A stretch of DNA of 64,000 nucleotides from Craterostigma plantagineum. Taxonomy: Eukaryota; Streptophyta; Magnoliopsida; Lamiales; Linderniaceae. The notes beneath the pieces were generated by a model. That model ran no database searches, was not told the origin of the DNA, and saw only the letters and a program-made list of their open reading frames with translations. The DNA is taken from positions 14,757,501-14,821,500 of the forward strand of contig JAPQWV010000017.1 of the NCBI GenBank assembly GCA_027422505.1. Direction: 5' to 3'. Within the stretch, counting starts at the first letter, position 1. Each line of letters opens with the position of its first letter. Positions 10,927 through 24,104 of this stretch are shown here, piece by piece. A program made the position numbers and the translations under genes.

Positions 10927-12914
10927 TTCTTCTATTAAGACTAGATTGACAGACTAGATTGACCGAAGCTAGGCGTAGATAATGTCGAACGTCCTTAACT
11001 CTTCTTCGAGCCATGTCGGAGGGCAAGGTGTGGGTCAACCACAAGTCGTCGAAGATGTATCGATCCGGAACTTCATGTGGGTCGACTCCACTTCTTGATG
11101 TTTCAGCATTTGAGCTTGAAGGTCCTTGCGTTTCTGCTAATGCTACGAGCATTTCGACACTTGCTTCTTCTTCCGGAAGCAAGGGGCTTGTGTCAGTCGT
11201 TGGTGGTGTGGACGGAGGCATCCGTAGGTTGAATGTGGGTGGTTTGATTGATTCGAGAGTGTGGGTATGGTGCGGGTGCGTGGTGGTTATATCGGTGGTT
11301 TGGGTTTGTGTAGTTGTAGTGGGTTGTGAGGTTTCAGCTGCTCCATCGCTTGTTTGTGCCGCGCCCGAGCCTTGTCCTTGACCTCTTGAAGATACTCGAG
11401 TCGGTTGTGATGTTTCAACTGCTCAAGCGCTTGTCTGTGCCGCGCCTGAGCCTTGTCCTTGACCTCTTGAAGATACTCGCAGCCTCTTCTCCCCCTCATG
11501 ACGATCCTGATCGTCAGGGTCGTCATGTCGCGTTTGGAGTGGGAGCTTTGGCCGCGGCATGACTGCTTAGGCGGGTCAGGACGATCCACCAGACGGTTGT
11601 AAAGAGTTTCCTCTTGAGGCATCCGATTGGTAAGGCCGATTAGTCGGGCTAACATAATGTCGTCGAGCTTGCTGAGAGGTACATTGTATGGGTTTATGAG
11701 GTTATGTGATTGGATGGTTGGGGCGGTGAGTAAAGGTTGTGAGGGTGTGAGGGTAGGTTGTGAGGTTTGTTCGGACGGCTGTGCCTCAGAGATTGGTGCC
11801 TTCCCGGTATCTCGTCGGGAAATCTCTATGGCAGCATGGACTCTCTCCATAAAGCGTTCCTCGAATTGTGACGGTGTAGAGGAGAGAGCAGTCTGTAAGC
11901 GAACTTCCGTCACGAACAGGGTAGGAGCCTCCGATGATGACCCAGGACGACTGATGTCGCCTGTTAACAACCCTTGAGTGAACACCGTCTCAACGGGCTG
12001 GCTCGTCGTCGCTTGAGGATGCAACGATTCAAGACTTCCATCCAATCCTCGAGATAACTCCAAAGGAATCGTCTCTATGGATGTTGTTGCAGTCTCAGAT
12101 TTAACCTGCGAGTCAAACACTTGGGCTTCGGGGCCGGTAGTGGTTGGAACTTGAATTTCGGCCTCGATGGACGCTTCTAAGTTGTGCTGCGGCTCAAGAT
12201 TGAGCTAAGATAGGTCCTCAGCACTTGGAGTTATAAGCGGCGTCGTGTCTGACGTGGTGGTGAAGACAGCTGTATCGACGGGTGGACTGGGTTGGAGTTG
12301 AAGTCGTGGAACCCAACTGATCAATTGAACCTCCTCGTCTGAATCCGTGGCCTCGGACGAGGTAGCCGTGTGAGGAGTTAGTCTATGTTCAATGTCTATG
12401 AGACTCTAGAAGTGGGCTTGGCCCCGTGTCCGCTCCGAGCGGTTCTTCGTGGGTAGGAACTTCCTCAATAGGCTCATGAAGGACTTCGACAATGACCTGG
12501 CCTTCTTCTTCGAGTTGTTGTTATGGAGCCTCGAGGCTTGGTTGTTTCTGAGGGCTCACATTAAAATCTACCGGGGGCCTTTGTATCATCACTTCCGTTA
12601 GATGATTTTCCTGACAGTATAGTCTATATACGTTTCCCGTGGGGTCGGCGAGACGTAGCAGCTCGAATGAGATCGGCATCGATGGCTGATCCAGGTCCGT
12701 GAGCTTGGGATTTTGGAAGAACTTGAGTCGTGGTGGTTGATAGTTTCCTCTTGGAGGCAGGCGAGGGATATTCTCGTGAAGCTCCATGAGGTGGGCAATG
12801 ATCACATTAAACCACCGTGCATACGGTACATTCTTCGATCAGTTGTTCTCCTTCTGTTTGATCTGTTCTGCAAGGTTATTCCAAATCAACTGTGCGAAAT
12901 TGTAATTTGGGAGA
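10927..12914 (-). pseudogene. SIRE-A env-like ORF, N-terminal and middle part (copy 1)
   Basis: Reading down from 12914: NYNFAQLIWNNLAEQIKQ, SKNVPYARWF, MELHENIPRLPP, LTDLDQPSMPISFELL, then a Ser/Thr/Pro-rich middle with GDISRPG, SRRDTGKAP and MLARLIGL, and finally LLPEEEAS and DVRHYLRLASVNLV just before the solo LTR. The order is the same as in 28100-30110. The protein start (about 180 residues) is missing because the match stops at 12914, where GC-rich DNA begins. A 19-aa segment (EYLQEVKDKA...) is duplicated near 11390-11480. Stops and shifts mark it as dead. Confidence 0.8.
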
Positions 12915-13345
12915 ATGCGATGCCGCATGGTGCACACGGCGCCCAGGCAGCCTGCGCGCGCGACGCGCGGGGCTGCGTCTAGTCGCATGCGATGCGCGAC
13001 TCAGGGCGGGCTACGTGCAGCGCGCGGCCTGCTCCTATCCGTGCACATGGTACGCACGGCGCACGGGAAGCCGGCGCGGGCGGTCCGCGACTCAAGACGG
13101 CTGGCCACGCGCTGCGCATGGTGCATAGGGCTGACTACACGCGGCATGCGGCATGAGAGGCATGAGCCGCGAGCGTGGGTGCATGCGACGCTCTGGAAAG
13201 CGGCGCATGGATGCGCGGAAAGTAGGTATGACCGCGCGCATGGGTGCGGGCAGCGCTAGGCTAAGCGCGTGCACGGATCCCGGCTGGCCGCATGGTCCGC
13301 GCGGCACGGGGCTGGCATCGCGCATGGCGCGAGCATCCCCGACAC
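12915..13345. repeat. GC-rich block with GCGCATGG-type words
   Basis: Base composition changes abruptly to very GC-rich for about 430 bp in otherwise AT-rich surroundings. The words GCGCATGG, CGCGCGAC, CATGCGCG and GCGGCATG recur irregularly. Overlapping ORFs exist in several frames on both strands, but none resembles a known protein and they follow from the low stop frequency in GC-rich DNA. It interrupts the env-like ORF. It could be part of another retroelement LTR, since 13346-13760 looks LTR-like. Confidence 0.55.
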
Positions 13346-14485
13346 AGGCTCGAAAGTCCTGGTCCAGCCCATCCTACGGCCCAATATACATAGTGATAGG
13401 CCCGGCCCATTTAAAAGCCAAAATTCGATATCGGCTCGGAAATGTGTTAAATTTATCGTGAGCATGTTATTTGAATACCGTGTTGATTGATTGGGGATTA
13501 TTCTGGTTTTCGCCGGATGATATGTTAAGGGTGACAAGGTCCCCCTCGGGTTGTACTTTACAGTTTTTTATTAGATAAGACGGGCGGTTATATTAGGGAT
13601 AGATTTCCCGTCATTGTATATTGTAGTTTTATTAAGACGGCCGTACGTGTGTCGATGGAGAGGAACCCGAATGAACGAGCTGGTAGCTGAGGCGTCCGTT
13701 CGTGCAAAGCCCGAAGACGTAGAGTCTTATTGTTTTGTACAATTAGGATAGAACTAGAAATATCCCCGATCTTTCACATTTACTTTGATAGGTTGAAACT
13801 AGGTTTACTATTAAAGTCCATTATGTGCGTGTTGGTTTCAAACGTGATAATGTGCAAAATGTGCTCGTGTTAGAACTATGACGATTCTCCCGAGGTTAGA
13901 CCTTTAATATCAAGTGAGTAAAGGGGCTAGGCTCCTGTCTTTTATCAAGTCCAATAATGTTGCGACTTTGGGGTACGGCTGCGGTTGACCGAGTTACGGC
14001 GCCAAAACTCTCGCCTTTGCGCGAACGGGCTTGGATGCAATTATGAATTGCCGCTCACCGACCACTCTTCACCCTCTACAAGGAGTTACCGTACGAGGGG
14101 GATGAAGTTCACGGAGAAGTGGAGGTAGCAGGACGTTGATAGGTTGCACTTGGACAGTCATTCCCAATATGTTCCGAGTTATGGCCGAGGAACCCTGGCT
14201 GAGATGAAGATGTTGAATCTTCTGTGTGAGAGAAACGTGTGGGACACGACCTCGGCTAACCAAACGAGCCAATAAGCTGTTAAGTTGAGGCTAGTTTGTT
14301 GTGGCGCGGGGAACTCAACGCCACTATGAAACCACTCAACAAGGTTTTCGAAATGCCTAACGGGAGAAAGGGTTTCAGGAAAAATAGTGGGAGTCAGATG
14401 AAAATTTTAAGTCCTTTCTGATTAAACACTACAAACCCCAACTATCTGTTTATTTTCTGCACTTTATTTTCTTCTCTATTAGTTA
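13346..14485. other. Unassigned region, probably LTR-derived
   Basis: No convincing coding sequence. Text such as 'gtgacaaggtccccctcgggttg' (13530-13552) and 'gtgcaaagcccgaagacg' (13703-13720) is the kind seen near the 3' ends of gypsy LTRs, but I found no second copy in the window to prove it. A 67-aa minus-strand ORF at 14069-14272 is not recognised. The region ends where a copia gag starts at about 14486. Confidence 0.35.
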
Positions 14486-16138
14486 CGATGACAAACCCAT
14501 TAATTACACTCTTGGAGAAACATTGTTTGGTGGGACCGAACTATGTAGACTAGCTCAGAAATTTGAGGATCGTCCACAAATTAGTGAAACTGGATTATGT
14601 CTTGGACATTAAGGAGCCATAATCGCCCACAGCTGAATCCATTGATGAGGAGAGTACTCCAGGATAAGTGGATTGAAGATTCAGCGAAGGTGTACGCCTA
14701 CATGCTTGTTGCGACTTCTAGGTCCAAGGGATCGAAGAAGTCGAACAAGACAGGCGTGGATAAGGGTAGTCGCCAAGAAGGCGAAGACCAAGAAGGTCGA
14801 GAGGTCGGGCGCAATGCCCACGTATAAGGGTCTCAATTGCCAGCAGCTGGGCCATTGGAAGCGTAACTATCCAAAGCTGGAGGCGTCTGATGCCTCAGGA
14901 AAGCAATTAGTTTTTGAATCTAATTGTTCTGTGTGTTCTACTTCGTGGATACTTGACTGAGGGGCTAGTTACCACATTTGTGTTTTGAACCAAGGTCTAG
15001 AACGAAGTAGGAAGCTTCGAGCTGGCGAGGTCTCGATCAACGTAGGTTGTGGACATAGTGTACCAGCTACACACGTGGGATTGAAGACCTTAGTCTTATC
15101 GTCATTACGTTGTTTAGAACTTTCTGACGTTTTGGTTTTGCCCAAGGGGCTTAAAAACATTACGATTCCTGCTTTGAGTAGACTGGGTATGAGTTTCGAT
15201 AATGTTTGCCATAGTTATTTTAGAAATAAAAATATTGGAAGTGCGACGTTAATAAATGGGTTATATTACGTCAACTTAAAGAACAATGTAAAAACTGTAA
15301 ATGCAATCACCAAATCGTCGACTGGGTCGAACGATTGATACATCTGGCACCACGGTTTATTGAAAATGGTAAAATTAGTGGGAGTTTTGAACCACGTAAA
15401 GTGGATATTCAAGATGTTAGGGTGGAGATCCCCATACCTTTAACTTCTACTCATGTTGTCGTTCCAGCAATTATACAAAATGCCGCACAGGAACAACAAA
15501 TAAATGTTGAAACACCCCATAATGAAATTACACCTGAAGAACATGTCGTTAATGAACAACAACAATTAAGAAGATCAGAAAAGCAAAGACGATCTGGTAT
15601 ATCTAATGATTATGTGGTATATCTACAAGAGTCAGAAGTTGACTTAGGAATAAATGTTGATCCAGTTTCGTTTTCACAGGCCATGGAAAGTAATATTCTT
15701 TTACATGGTTCACGCCATGAAAGACGAACTAAAATTAATTAGCATAATGGCGTCTGGGATCTCGTTGAATTGCCTGAAGGTTGTAAAAGAGTTGGGTGTA
15801 AATGGGTCTTTAAGACCAAACTTGACTCTAATGGCAAATAGAACGACATAAAGCTAGATTTCTTGCAAACGAATTTACACAGAAAGACGGCGTTGATTAT
15901 AAAGCGACATTCTCACCGTTTCAAAGGACTCGTTTAGAATTATCATGGCTTTGGTAGCTCATTATGATTTAGAGCTTCATGAAATGGATGTGAAAACCGC
16001 ATTCCTTAATGGCATCGTTATGATTTAAAGAAAACATCGTTGATCGATGTATATATCTGAGGATCAGTGGGAGCAAGTATATAATTTATATTCTGTATGT
16101 TGATGAAATTTTGCTCGCTACGAATGACATATGCTTAC
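14486..16138 (+). pseudogene. Decayed copia gag-pol fragment
   Basis: Starts ATGACAAACCCATTAATT, the MTNP...L.E opening of a copia Gag. It passes through a deletion to a poor zinc knuckle (CQQLGHWKRNYP), then SWILD at the protease start, where an in-frame stop follows the catalytic Asp codon. Next come GLYYVNLKNN at the integrase boundary, the pre-RT linker (LRRSEKQRRSGIS) and RT text ([23 protein letters not shown]) up to a YVDE version of the YVDD box near 16100. Most of integrase and half of RT are deleted. The sequence ends at the LTR at 16139. It belongs to a copia lineage different from the Sireviruses around it. Confidence 0.75.
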
Positions 16139-16622
16139 TGTTGGAACTATTAATTGTATTCAAATAATATAGTTGTTTTAGTCTTGTTATGCAAATTAGT
16201 AGTCTTGGGCTAAATTGTAATTAGTCATTGTATAGGACTACTTGTGTAAATATACCACGAGGTGTTATATATAAGTGAACTCCTAAGAAAATTAGGAGTG
16301 CGTTTTCTAGGTTTTACAGATTGAAAATTAGAATCGAAAATTTTGGAGAGAAAAATTCGCCAACCCTTACATGTGCTACAAGTTTTCTCTCCCAATCTTC
16401 AACGAAGGTAAATCTCATACGTAAGCTTCGAACTTTCTTAGATTTACGATTCGATTCTTCTAAATTCGATCTAGGTTGGTTCCGACCTCGACTTATTTAC
16501 AAGCTTCCACCCACCACAAACCGATGGAAACACGGAGTTACAACTCTCCTCGAGCTGTACTTGAAGCACTTTTTTGAGTGCCAACCGGCTAGGGCTAAGT
16601 TGCTATATTAGGGGTCCTAACA
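16139..16622 (+). repeat. 5' LTR of the plus-strand Sirevirus (family differs from its 3' LTR)
   Basis: Begins TGTTGGAACTATT and ends GGGTCCTAACA, immediately followed by a primer-binding site, so it acts as a 5' LTR. A TATA-like 'tatatataag' lies at about 16266. Its 484 bp do not match the 350-bp LTR at 31159-31508 that closes the same gag-pol-env series. The 5 bases before it (cttac) do not match the 5 after the other LTR (gaggt). Confidence 0.75.
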
Positions 16623-16624
16623 AT

Positions 16625-16636
16625 TGGTATCAGAGC
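16625..16636 (+). promoter_or_regulatory. Primer-binding site (initiator Met tRNA)
   Basis: TGGTATCAGAGC, two bases after the LTR end. It is complementary to the 3' end of plant initiator Met tRNA. Confidence 0.9.
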
Positions 16637-17697
16637 AGATTCGTTCTGTTTTGAATCGTAAATTGTTAGAATTGGATCGAAAATCATTTTCTGGATACTG
16701 TTCATCGAACAACAGTTTGGCGCGAAAACCTTTTTCGATCCAATAGCTTAAATCTGTGTTAATTGACTTGAATTTGGTGTTTCTGTGCTTGTTTAAGTGT
16801 TAGATCATCATTGCGATCAGTTCTGTAGCAGTTTAAACTTCAATTTTTAGGATTGAATCGCTTCTGCGTCTTACTGTTTGCGAAGAACATGAAGAACACG
16901 TTCTGATTTTGATCAAATTCGATATATTTTGCTTCATAACGTGTTTAATTGCTTGTTCGTGCGTGATTAGTACTTGATTGCGAGCAATTACCTTAAACTT
17001 CACTATCCGACTCTTTGTTTTTGCTCGAATTTGTGTTAATCGTATTCTGTTAATTTTTCTCGATTGCTCAAATTTTTCTCGCTAAGTTTTGCGATCGGAT
17101 TAGTTTCTCGATCGATAAACTTAGCGCGAGAATTTTTCTCGGTCAGAATACGAAGTCAGTACTAGAATCGTCATCAGCAGAAACGATTTTAGTTAAAAAT
17201 ATTTCTCGAGCATTATACAGCGAAACTTTTTCTAGAGAGACTTATTTTGACTTTGCATGCGTAAAAACTTTCACTCGAAAAACGTTTTTGGCCAAACCTT
17301 TTGACGTTTGACCAGGCGAAAATCATTTACACGCGAGAAATCCTTCTAGTAAATAGATTTATTTTGACTTGTCGAGAAACTTACTAACGTACTGTTACTT
17401 TACGATCGAAATAAATTCACGATAAGAAATTTTTCTCGACCGAATTATTTTGAGCAATTTATCTCGCTCGTAAAATATCACGCTGACAAAATTTCTCGCA
17501 CGCGAACAGTACCCAGTACATTCTATCTCGACAGAATTAATTTCGATCAAACTTTAAAGATTGAATCGAAAATAATTCTCGATCTAATTTTCGAATCAAA
17601 CGCTACTAACGAATTTCTTCACTGAAGCACATTACATCATCTTCAACCTTCAAAACAATTAACGAAGATCCTTCAACAACTCGACTACAATACAAAC
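16637..17697 (+). other. Untranslated leader with TTTCTCG-type motifs
   Basis: About 1.06 kb between the primer site and gag without coding signs. From about 17040 it is rich in TTTCTCG, TTCTCGATCG and CGAGAAA words. The same words fill the pol-env spacer of this element (25970-27330) and of the third copy (57065-58300). Confidence 0.7.
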
Positions 17698-18859
17698 ATG
17701 GATGCATATTCACACGAAAATGACAACCGTCCGCCGATCTTGCAAAGAGGCGAATACATAGTGTGGAGAAGCCGCTTTCTGAATTTCATCGCTCTAAAGG
17801 ATCAAGCCGAAAATCTACTGAAGTCCCTTGAAGAGGAACAGGCACAGTTCTGGGTTCATGTACCCAGGGACGAAACCGCTACTCCAGCAATTCCAGTTTC
17901 TAGGCGACTAAAGGAGCCTGGAGAATACTCTCTGGAGGAAAGAGCTCGAGCTAAGGCTAATCTAGTAGCCATGAATACCCTTATGCAGGGCATCCCCAAC
18001 GATATATGCAGACAAATCGACAGCCTTACATCGGCCAAAGGGATGGGATGAGCTGCATAGGATGATGCAAAGGACGAAAGTTGGTATAAAGGCCAAGAAG
18101 ACGAACATTCTCACCGCTTGCGACTCATTCAAAGCAAAGCCGGAGGAGAGTCTAAACGAGATCTACCAACGATACCTCACTCTTCTCAATGAGATGAGGA
18201 AGATAGAAATAACGAAGACAAACATGGAGACAAACATAAGATATCTATCTTCTCTGTCCACGGAATGGAAGAAAATATCCACTCAAATACGACAAAACAA
18301 AGATCTAGAGGAGTTGGATGTCCATGCCGTGTTCGACAATCTCGCCCAGCATGAGGAGGATATCCGCGAGATCATCAAAGAGCAGAAAGGCAAACAAACA
18401 GATGACACGGTTGCCTTAGTCTCGGAGAAGAGGAGCACAAGATCAAGAAAGGATAAGATCGTTAGGCCACCTTCATCATCGGAGTCGGAAGAGGAATCGG
18501 ACTCCGACATCGAGCCGAACATGAAAGCCCTTGGAAAACAGCTACCTCTCATTGGACAAATGATGAGCAAGAAGTACTTCAAGAAGAAGTCTTCAACCTC
18601 AGCCAATAGACTTCGGACTACAAGCTCCAAGAACAAAGAACGTTCTCCGGAGAGTTCCGAGGTCAAGAATCCCAAAGAGACTAATAAATGTTTTAACTGT
18701 GGCAAAGTAGGTCACTTCGCTAGAGAGTGCACTCTCCCGAAGAAAAGAGATGCAAACTACTACTCCAGGAAGCTTCAATTGACAAAACAAAAAGAAGCTG
18801 GAGTAGCTCTCATGGCCGAACAGGACCAATGGAACGAGGACACGTCGAGCTCCGAATAA
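17698..18859 (+). pseudogene. Sirevirus gag (frameshifted)
   Basis: The ATG at 17698 opens MDAYSHENDNRPPILQRGEY, matching in layout the start of the intact SIRE-B Gag (RPPMLRQGDYSIW). The first 117 codons run to a stop near 18050, and a shifted frame resumes at 18062 for 265 codons. The second part contains an acidic Ser-rich linker and a complete CCHC zinc knuckle (CFNCGKVGHFAREC) at about 18686-18730, followed by YYSRKLQLTK as in SIRE-B. Gag packages element RNA. One frameshift separates the two halves. An in-frame stop at 18857 is followed by a decayed extension. Confidence 0.85.
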
Positions 18860-20760
18860 GAGAACTAAGCCCTTATCGCCCGTCTCGACAACGAATTGGA
18901 CGCCGAAACATCCACTCGTACGGACGATGACAACGCATGCACGTCTTCAAATGAGGTAGTCACTCCTTCCACATTATTGACCATGTTAGAATCATATCAA
19001 AAGCAATATGCTAACATGAAACGTGAGCAGAAAAGTATAAAGGAGTAGAGAACGAACTTGAGAGAGCTCAGGAGAAGATAGATAGTCTCGAACAATAACT
19101 TAGGAGCTCTAGTGCAAAAATAGATGAACTTACTAAGAGCATACAGTCTAGAGAGACTAGTCAACCTCAACCAGGACAACAGAGCGGAAAGATTAAGGAA
19201 TTAGAAGATAGGCTAGCAAATAACTACAATTGCTTGGTTAGAAATCTCAACGAGAAAGCCATTTTAAATTGTAGGATAACCGAAGCTACCTCTAAGATCA
19301 CTAACTTAAAAGCTCAATTAGAAACATCGAATGCTAGATTAGTGATCTTAGTAAGGATTTCGATGCCTGTCAAGCCGCGAAACTAACCGTGGAAAATAAT
19401 TATGGTCTCCTAGGTGAGGAAGGCAAGAAACTATATGCCAAAGTAAAGAAATTAGATGACATAGTTACGCGTAGGGGACAATCCGAACAGACGATATTTT
19501 TGAACAAGCCCAAGGATATAGAGTTCTATAATCCTATAGAAGGCATAGGTTTCACTAACCCATGTGTTTTACAGAAGAAAGAAATATATGATGTTAAACA
19601 CATGCGCTAAGGAATAACCTCTCTCAGAAATTTTACTGAATCGTCTTATGAAAATACTTTTGATTCATCCATTAGACAAGGTCCACATGGTCCAGAAATC
19701 CCCTTTGACTACACAGAACTAAATGAAAGGGACATAGGAAAGAAACTCTAACACCTGTCTGCAATTAAGTTCAAATTCTACCTCCTGATTCTCGAACACA
19801 CCACGAGGAAGTTAAAACCATTAATTATAAAAATCCTCTCTACAAACCCCCTATCATAAAACAGACAGAGGAGTCACAGGCAAAGCTAGAAAAAGAACGA
19901 GAGAATTTCGAAGCTGAGAAGAAAAAATTCTTTAAGGAGATGGAAAATCTCAAGGCTTCCTCGTCCTCCCAAGCTACCACTCACGCTATTACAAAAAGCG
20001 TGAAAAATGAAAAATCGCCTTTGAAAGATAAACATTGTAAAAATAATTTTGTAAAAGGCTATGACTAATTTCACTTTACATACGTCTACATGGAGCGTAG
20101 CGTCAGCACTAAAAACAAAGGCGAGAGTGTCTAGCACTAAGATAAAGAAGGAGCCATTAGATTTAAATGTTTCTGAGCATGCTACTCCTTCTGTTACAAT
20201 AAAAGACATTCGTAGAAATAAAAGAGCTATTTCCACTTTTAAGATAGTTGCTTCTACTTATTCACTTCAGCCGATCACTTTTAGAAGCACCAACTTCGAA
20301 ATAGGCTCTACGTAAAAAATTAATCATTCTGAAACAAATGCCACTAGGAAGACACGTAGGAAACAAGATCAATCCGTAAAGAAAGCTTATGGCGCCGTAC
20401 ATGAATGTACTCACCTAAGGTATCCCGTAGAAATTAAATCCCCCAAGCACCTTAGGAGACTATCACAAGAAAAGATCTTTTCCTCAGTCAAACCCTCCAA
20501 AGCATTTGTCGTGCTGAAATTAACCTTCCCTGTAATGTTCAACCCAAATGGGTTCCTAAATCTCCGCCTAGGACGACAAAAGCCAAAAGAGCCAAGTCTC
20601 CTATAGAGGCAAAACCCAAACACACTTTTCAAAAGTGCAATGGGTTATTAAGACTCTTCCAAAAATAGATTTAGGAGTCATATCTGAACCCAAAACTAAA
20701 TCTACTGATTCGAGAGGACCCATGTTTAAGTGGGTACTAAAGCTCTCTAAATTGTTTTTG
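18860..20760 (+). pseudogene. Decayed Gag C-terminal extension (coiled coil)
   Basis: By position this corresponds to residues about 400-979 of the intact SIRE-B Gag. Fragments such as NNYGLLGEEGKKLYAKVKKL (19389 onward), EFYNPIEGIGFTNPC and the basic GPMFKWVLKL segment just before protease are recognisable against SIRE-B (EFYDARMGIGLATNC, KIWVRK). Many stops and shifts interrupt it. Heptad-like Leu/Lys/Glu text around 19000-19450 suggests a former coiled coil, a known feature of Sirevirus Gag. Confidence 0.65.
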
Positions 20761-23700
20761 CAGATCCATCATGTATGGTACCTCGACTCTGGTTGCTCCA
20801 CACACATGACTGGTAGTCAAGAGCTGCTGAGCAACTACAAAGACCGACCAAACGGCAAAGTCAGATTTGGGAACAACGATTCAGCCCCGATTCTAGGACT
20901 TGGGATATCACTCTGAAAAATCTTACCATCAAAGATGTCTCGTACGTCGAAGGCCTCCGCCATAACTTGTTCAGCATAGGCCAATTCTGTTACAAAGGCT
21001 TCCAGGTGGTCTTCCATGCTGACCGGTGCAGAATTTTGGATAGTCAGGACACAGAACTCCTTCAAGGACTTCGGAGATCCAATCTTTACACGATCAACCT
21101 GACATCTGTGCGGCCCTCGACAGCTGTATGCCTCATTTCTCATACTGATTTACAGAGGAACAGCTTATGGCATCAGCGACTGTCTCATCTGAATATGAAA
21201 GCTCTACAACGTCTTTCTACGAAAAAGTTGGTTCACGGTCTTCCAACTATACAACTACAAAGGGAGCATCACTGTTCGGCATGTCAATTAGGAAAAATGA
21301 AGCGAGCATCTCATCACGTCAAGCAAATTGCGTCTACTTCTCGACCATTGGAACTAATTCACATGGATCTCTGTGGTCCGATGCAGACTCAGAGTATCAA
21401 TGGAAGAAAGTATGTCCTAGTGATTCTGGATGACTATTCTCGCTACACGTGGACTAAGTTCCTCCGAACGAAAGATGAGACTGGTGACTTGATCATCAAT
21501 TTTGTGAACACATCTCAAAATCTGCTGCAACAGACTATTCAAGTTGTTCGAACAGACAATGGCACTGAGTTCAAGAACAATCACCTCAGTGAGTTTTATC
21601 AGAAACTTGGAATAAGTCAACAATTTTCAGCCGCCAAATCACCTCAACAAAACGGGGTCGTTGAAAGGAAAAATCGAACACTAGTGGAAGCCGTTCGTAC
21701 AATGCTGATCCAATCGGGACTTCCACACTTTCTATGGGCTGAAGCAGTTAATACCGCTTGTTTTACTCAAAACATGACGGTGGTTCACAAATGGTTCAAC
21801 AAGACTCCGTATGAGATTGTGAAAAATAGAGTGCCCAACATCTCTTTCCTTAAAGTTTCGGGTGCAAGTACTTTGTGGCGAACGACCGAGAGCAACGTGC
21901 AAAGTTCGACCCTAAAGCATTCGAAGCTACATTTGTCGGGTATTCTTCAACATCAAAAGCATACCGAGTATACATCAAGTCCAACCGAACTATTATAAGG
22001 AAAGCTATAATGTCACTTTCCACGAAGTGGCAGAAATGGCTTCTGGACAATTCAGTCCAGGACCCGTGCCTAACCCGTTGGCTTCTGAAGACAACATTTC
22101 AGAACCCGTAATCACTGGTGTGTTGGCACAAAACCAACAGAAGATGGCAACAACTTCAGGATCAGTGTCAGACGAAGCAACGAGACTTGCAATAGACGAC
22201 TTGGATTCTCTCTTCGAACCGGTATATCGGTCATACACGCCTACACCAACAATGAATTATCTACCAAACGAGACCGACAACCAAGTTCATCTCACACCTC
22301 TACCCCACTCGATTTAGAATTGCCACAGAACACCGAAGAACCTACAGTGGTCATCGAGGAAGTATCATCTGAGACGATCAATCCAAGTGCAGTATTGGAA
22401 CTTCCTCAGACAAATGATCAATCTGAGACTATAGGCAATCTAGATCCACAGATGGCTGATGCATCGACTTCAGCCTTGCCTCATGAGCGCAAGAGGACGA
22501 GCGGCCACTCGGTTGATCAGATAATTGGCGATCCCTCGGTTGGTGTGAGGACACGTCGTCAACACAGTCTTTTCAGTTGCTTCCTGAGCCAAAACGAGCC
22601 TACCAAAGTAGCAGACGCACTTCGAGACCCGGATTGGACAATTGCAATGCTAGAGGAGATCAATCAATTCGAACGTCTTCAAGTGTGGACCTTGGACAAT
22701 TGCAAGGCTAGTTGCTAAGGGATACAATCAACAGGAAGGCATCGACTACGACGAGACTTATGCTCCTGTTGCTCGTATCGAAGCTATCCGCCTCCTGCTC
22801 GCTTATGCGGCTTACAAAGACTTCAAAGTCTATCAGATGGATGTTAAAACCGCCTTTCTCAACGGCGTGTTAAAAGAAGAAGTCTACGATGCTCAGCCGG
22901 AAGGTTTCGTTGATCAAGAACATCCCGATCATGTGTATCACTTGGACAAAGCTCTTTATGGACTAAAGCAAGCCCCACGTGCGTGGTACGATGTCCTGAG
23001 TGATTTCCTCGTGAAGTCTGGATTCATACGAGGAACGATAGACACAACCCTCTTCATTAATGGCACGACAGAGATCTGATGGTCGTCCAAGTATACGTCG
23101 ACGACATCATCTTCGGATCAACAAATCCTCGGCTCTGCAAGAAGTTTGGAGATCTCATGAAGAGCAAATTCGAGATGAGTCACATGGGAGAGATGCAATT
23201 CTTCTTAGGAATCCAAGTCAGGCAGCTCAATGATGGAATTTTCATCAGTCAGACAAAATACATCAAGGATATTCTGAAGAAATTTCATCAAGACCAGAGC
23301 AAGATTCTCAGCACTCCTATGACCAAGCTACAAGTTGGATGTCGATCCCTCTGGCAAGTCGGTCGACGTCACACTGTATCGTAGTATCATTGGATCTCTT
23401 CTCTACCTTACTTCGAGCCGGCCGCACATCATGTTCGCCACGTGCTTGTGTGCCGGTTTTCAAGCCGATCCCAAAGAATCCCATATGCTAGCGATTAAAA
23501 GAATTCTACGCTACCTTAAGGGCACCTCTACCCTTGGCCTATGGTATCCAAAGGGTACGAATTTTAAACTCATCGGCTACACTGACGCTGACTATGCAGG
23601 TTGCCGAATGGACAGGAAAAACACGTCCGGTGGCGCTCAATTTTTAGGCGAAAAGCTGGTTTGCTGGTCATCAAAAAAGCAGAACTGTGTGTCAACTTCG

Positions 23701-24104
23701 ACGGCCGAAGTAGAATACGTAGCTACCGCCAGCTGTTGCTCACAGATGTGTGGATACGGACACAGCTTCGCGACTATGTGTACAATCTAAATAATATACC
23801 CATATATAGTGATAGTCAGAGTGCAATCGCCATTACTTGCAATCATGTTCATCATTCACGCACAAAACACATAGACATTAGATATCATTTTATCAAAGAT
23901 CACGTAGAAAAAGGCACGATAGAGATGTACTTTGTAAACACGGAGTTTCAACTAGCCGACATTTTCACCAAGGGATTGGATGAGAAACGATCAGTTCCTT
24001 GTCGGAAAATTAGGCATGTTGAATCTTCCGTAATATGTGCAATACCTGATCTTCTGTGCTATCACATGCTATATTCTATGTGTTTTCCCTTTAGGATGCT
24101 TTGA
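20761..24104 (+). pseudogene. Sirevirus pol: protease, integrase, RT, RNase H (broken)
   Basis: Order is PR-INT-RT-RH as in copia. [16 protein letters not shown] at about 20770. INT: LWHQRLSHLN, HCSACQLGKM, then catalytic D in HMDLCGP, D in RTDNGTEF and E in [10 protein letters not shown], all intact within the frame 20967-21998. RT: a deletion of about 35 codons joins VWTL to [12 protein letters not shown] near 22700; [10 protein letters not shown] and the catalytic YVDD (about 23096) remain. RNase H: DADYAG, AEVEYVA, DSQSAIA and LADIFTKGLD. At least five frameshifts or stops split it (about 20920, 22000, 22720, 23080, 23330, 23780). It is closely related to SIRE-B Pol. Confidence 0.9.

Noticed and set aside
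10835..12982. Plus-strand ORFs such as 11013-11381 and 11627-11977
   Set aside because: They are shadows of the minus-strand env-like pseudogene, whose homology to the other copies is clear.
12713..13537. ORFs of up to 114 codons in the GC-rich block
   Set aside because: Many frames are open at once, as expected for GC-rich DNA, and the products are Arg/Ala-rich without known motifs.
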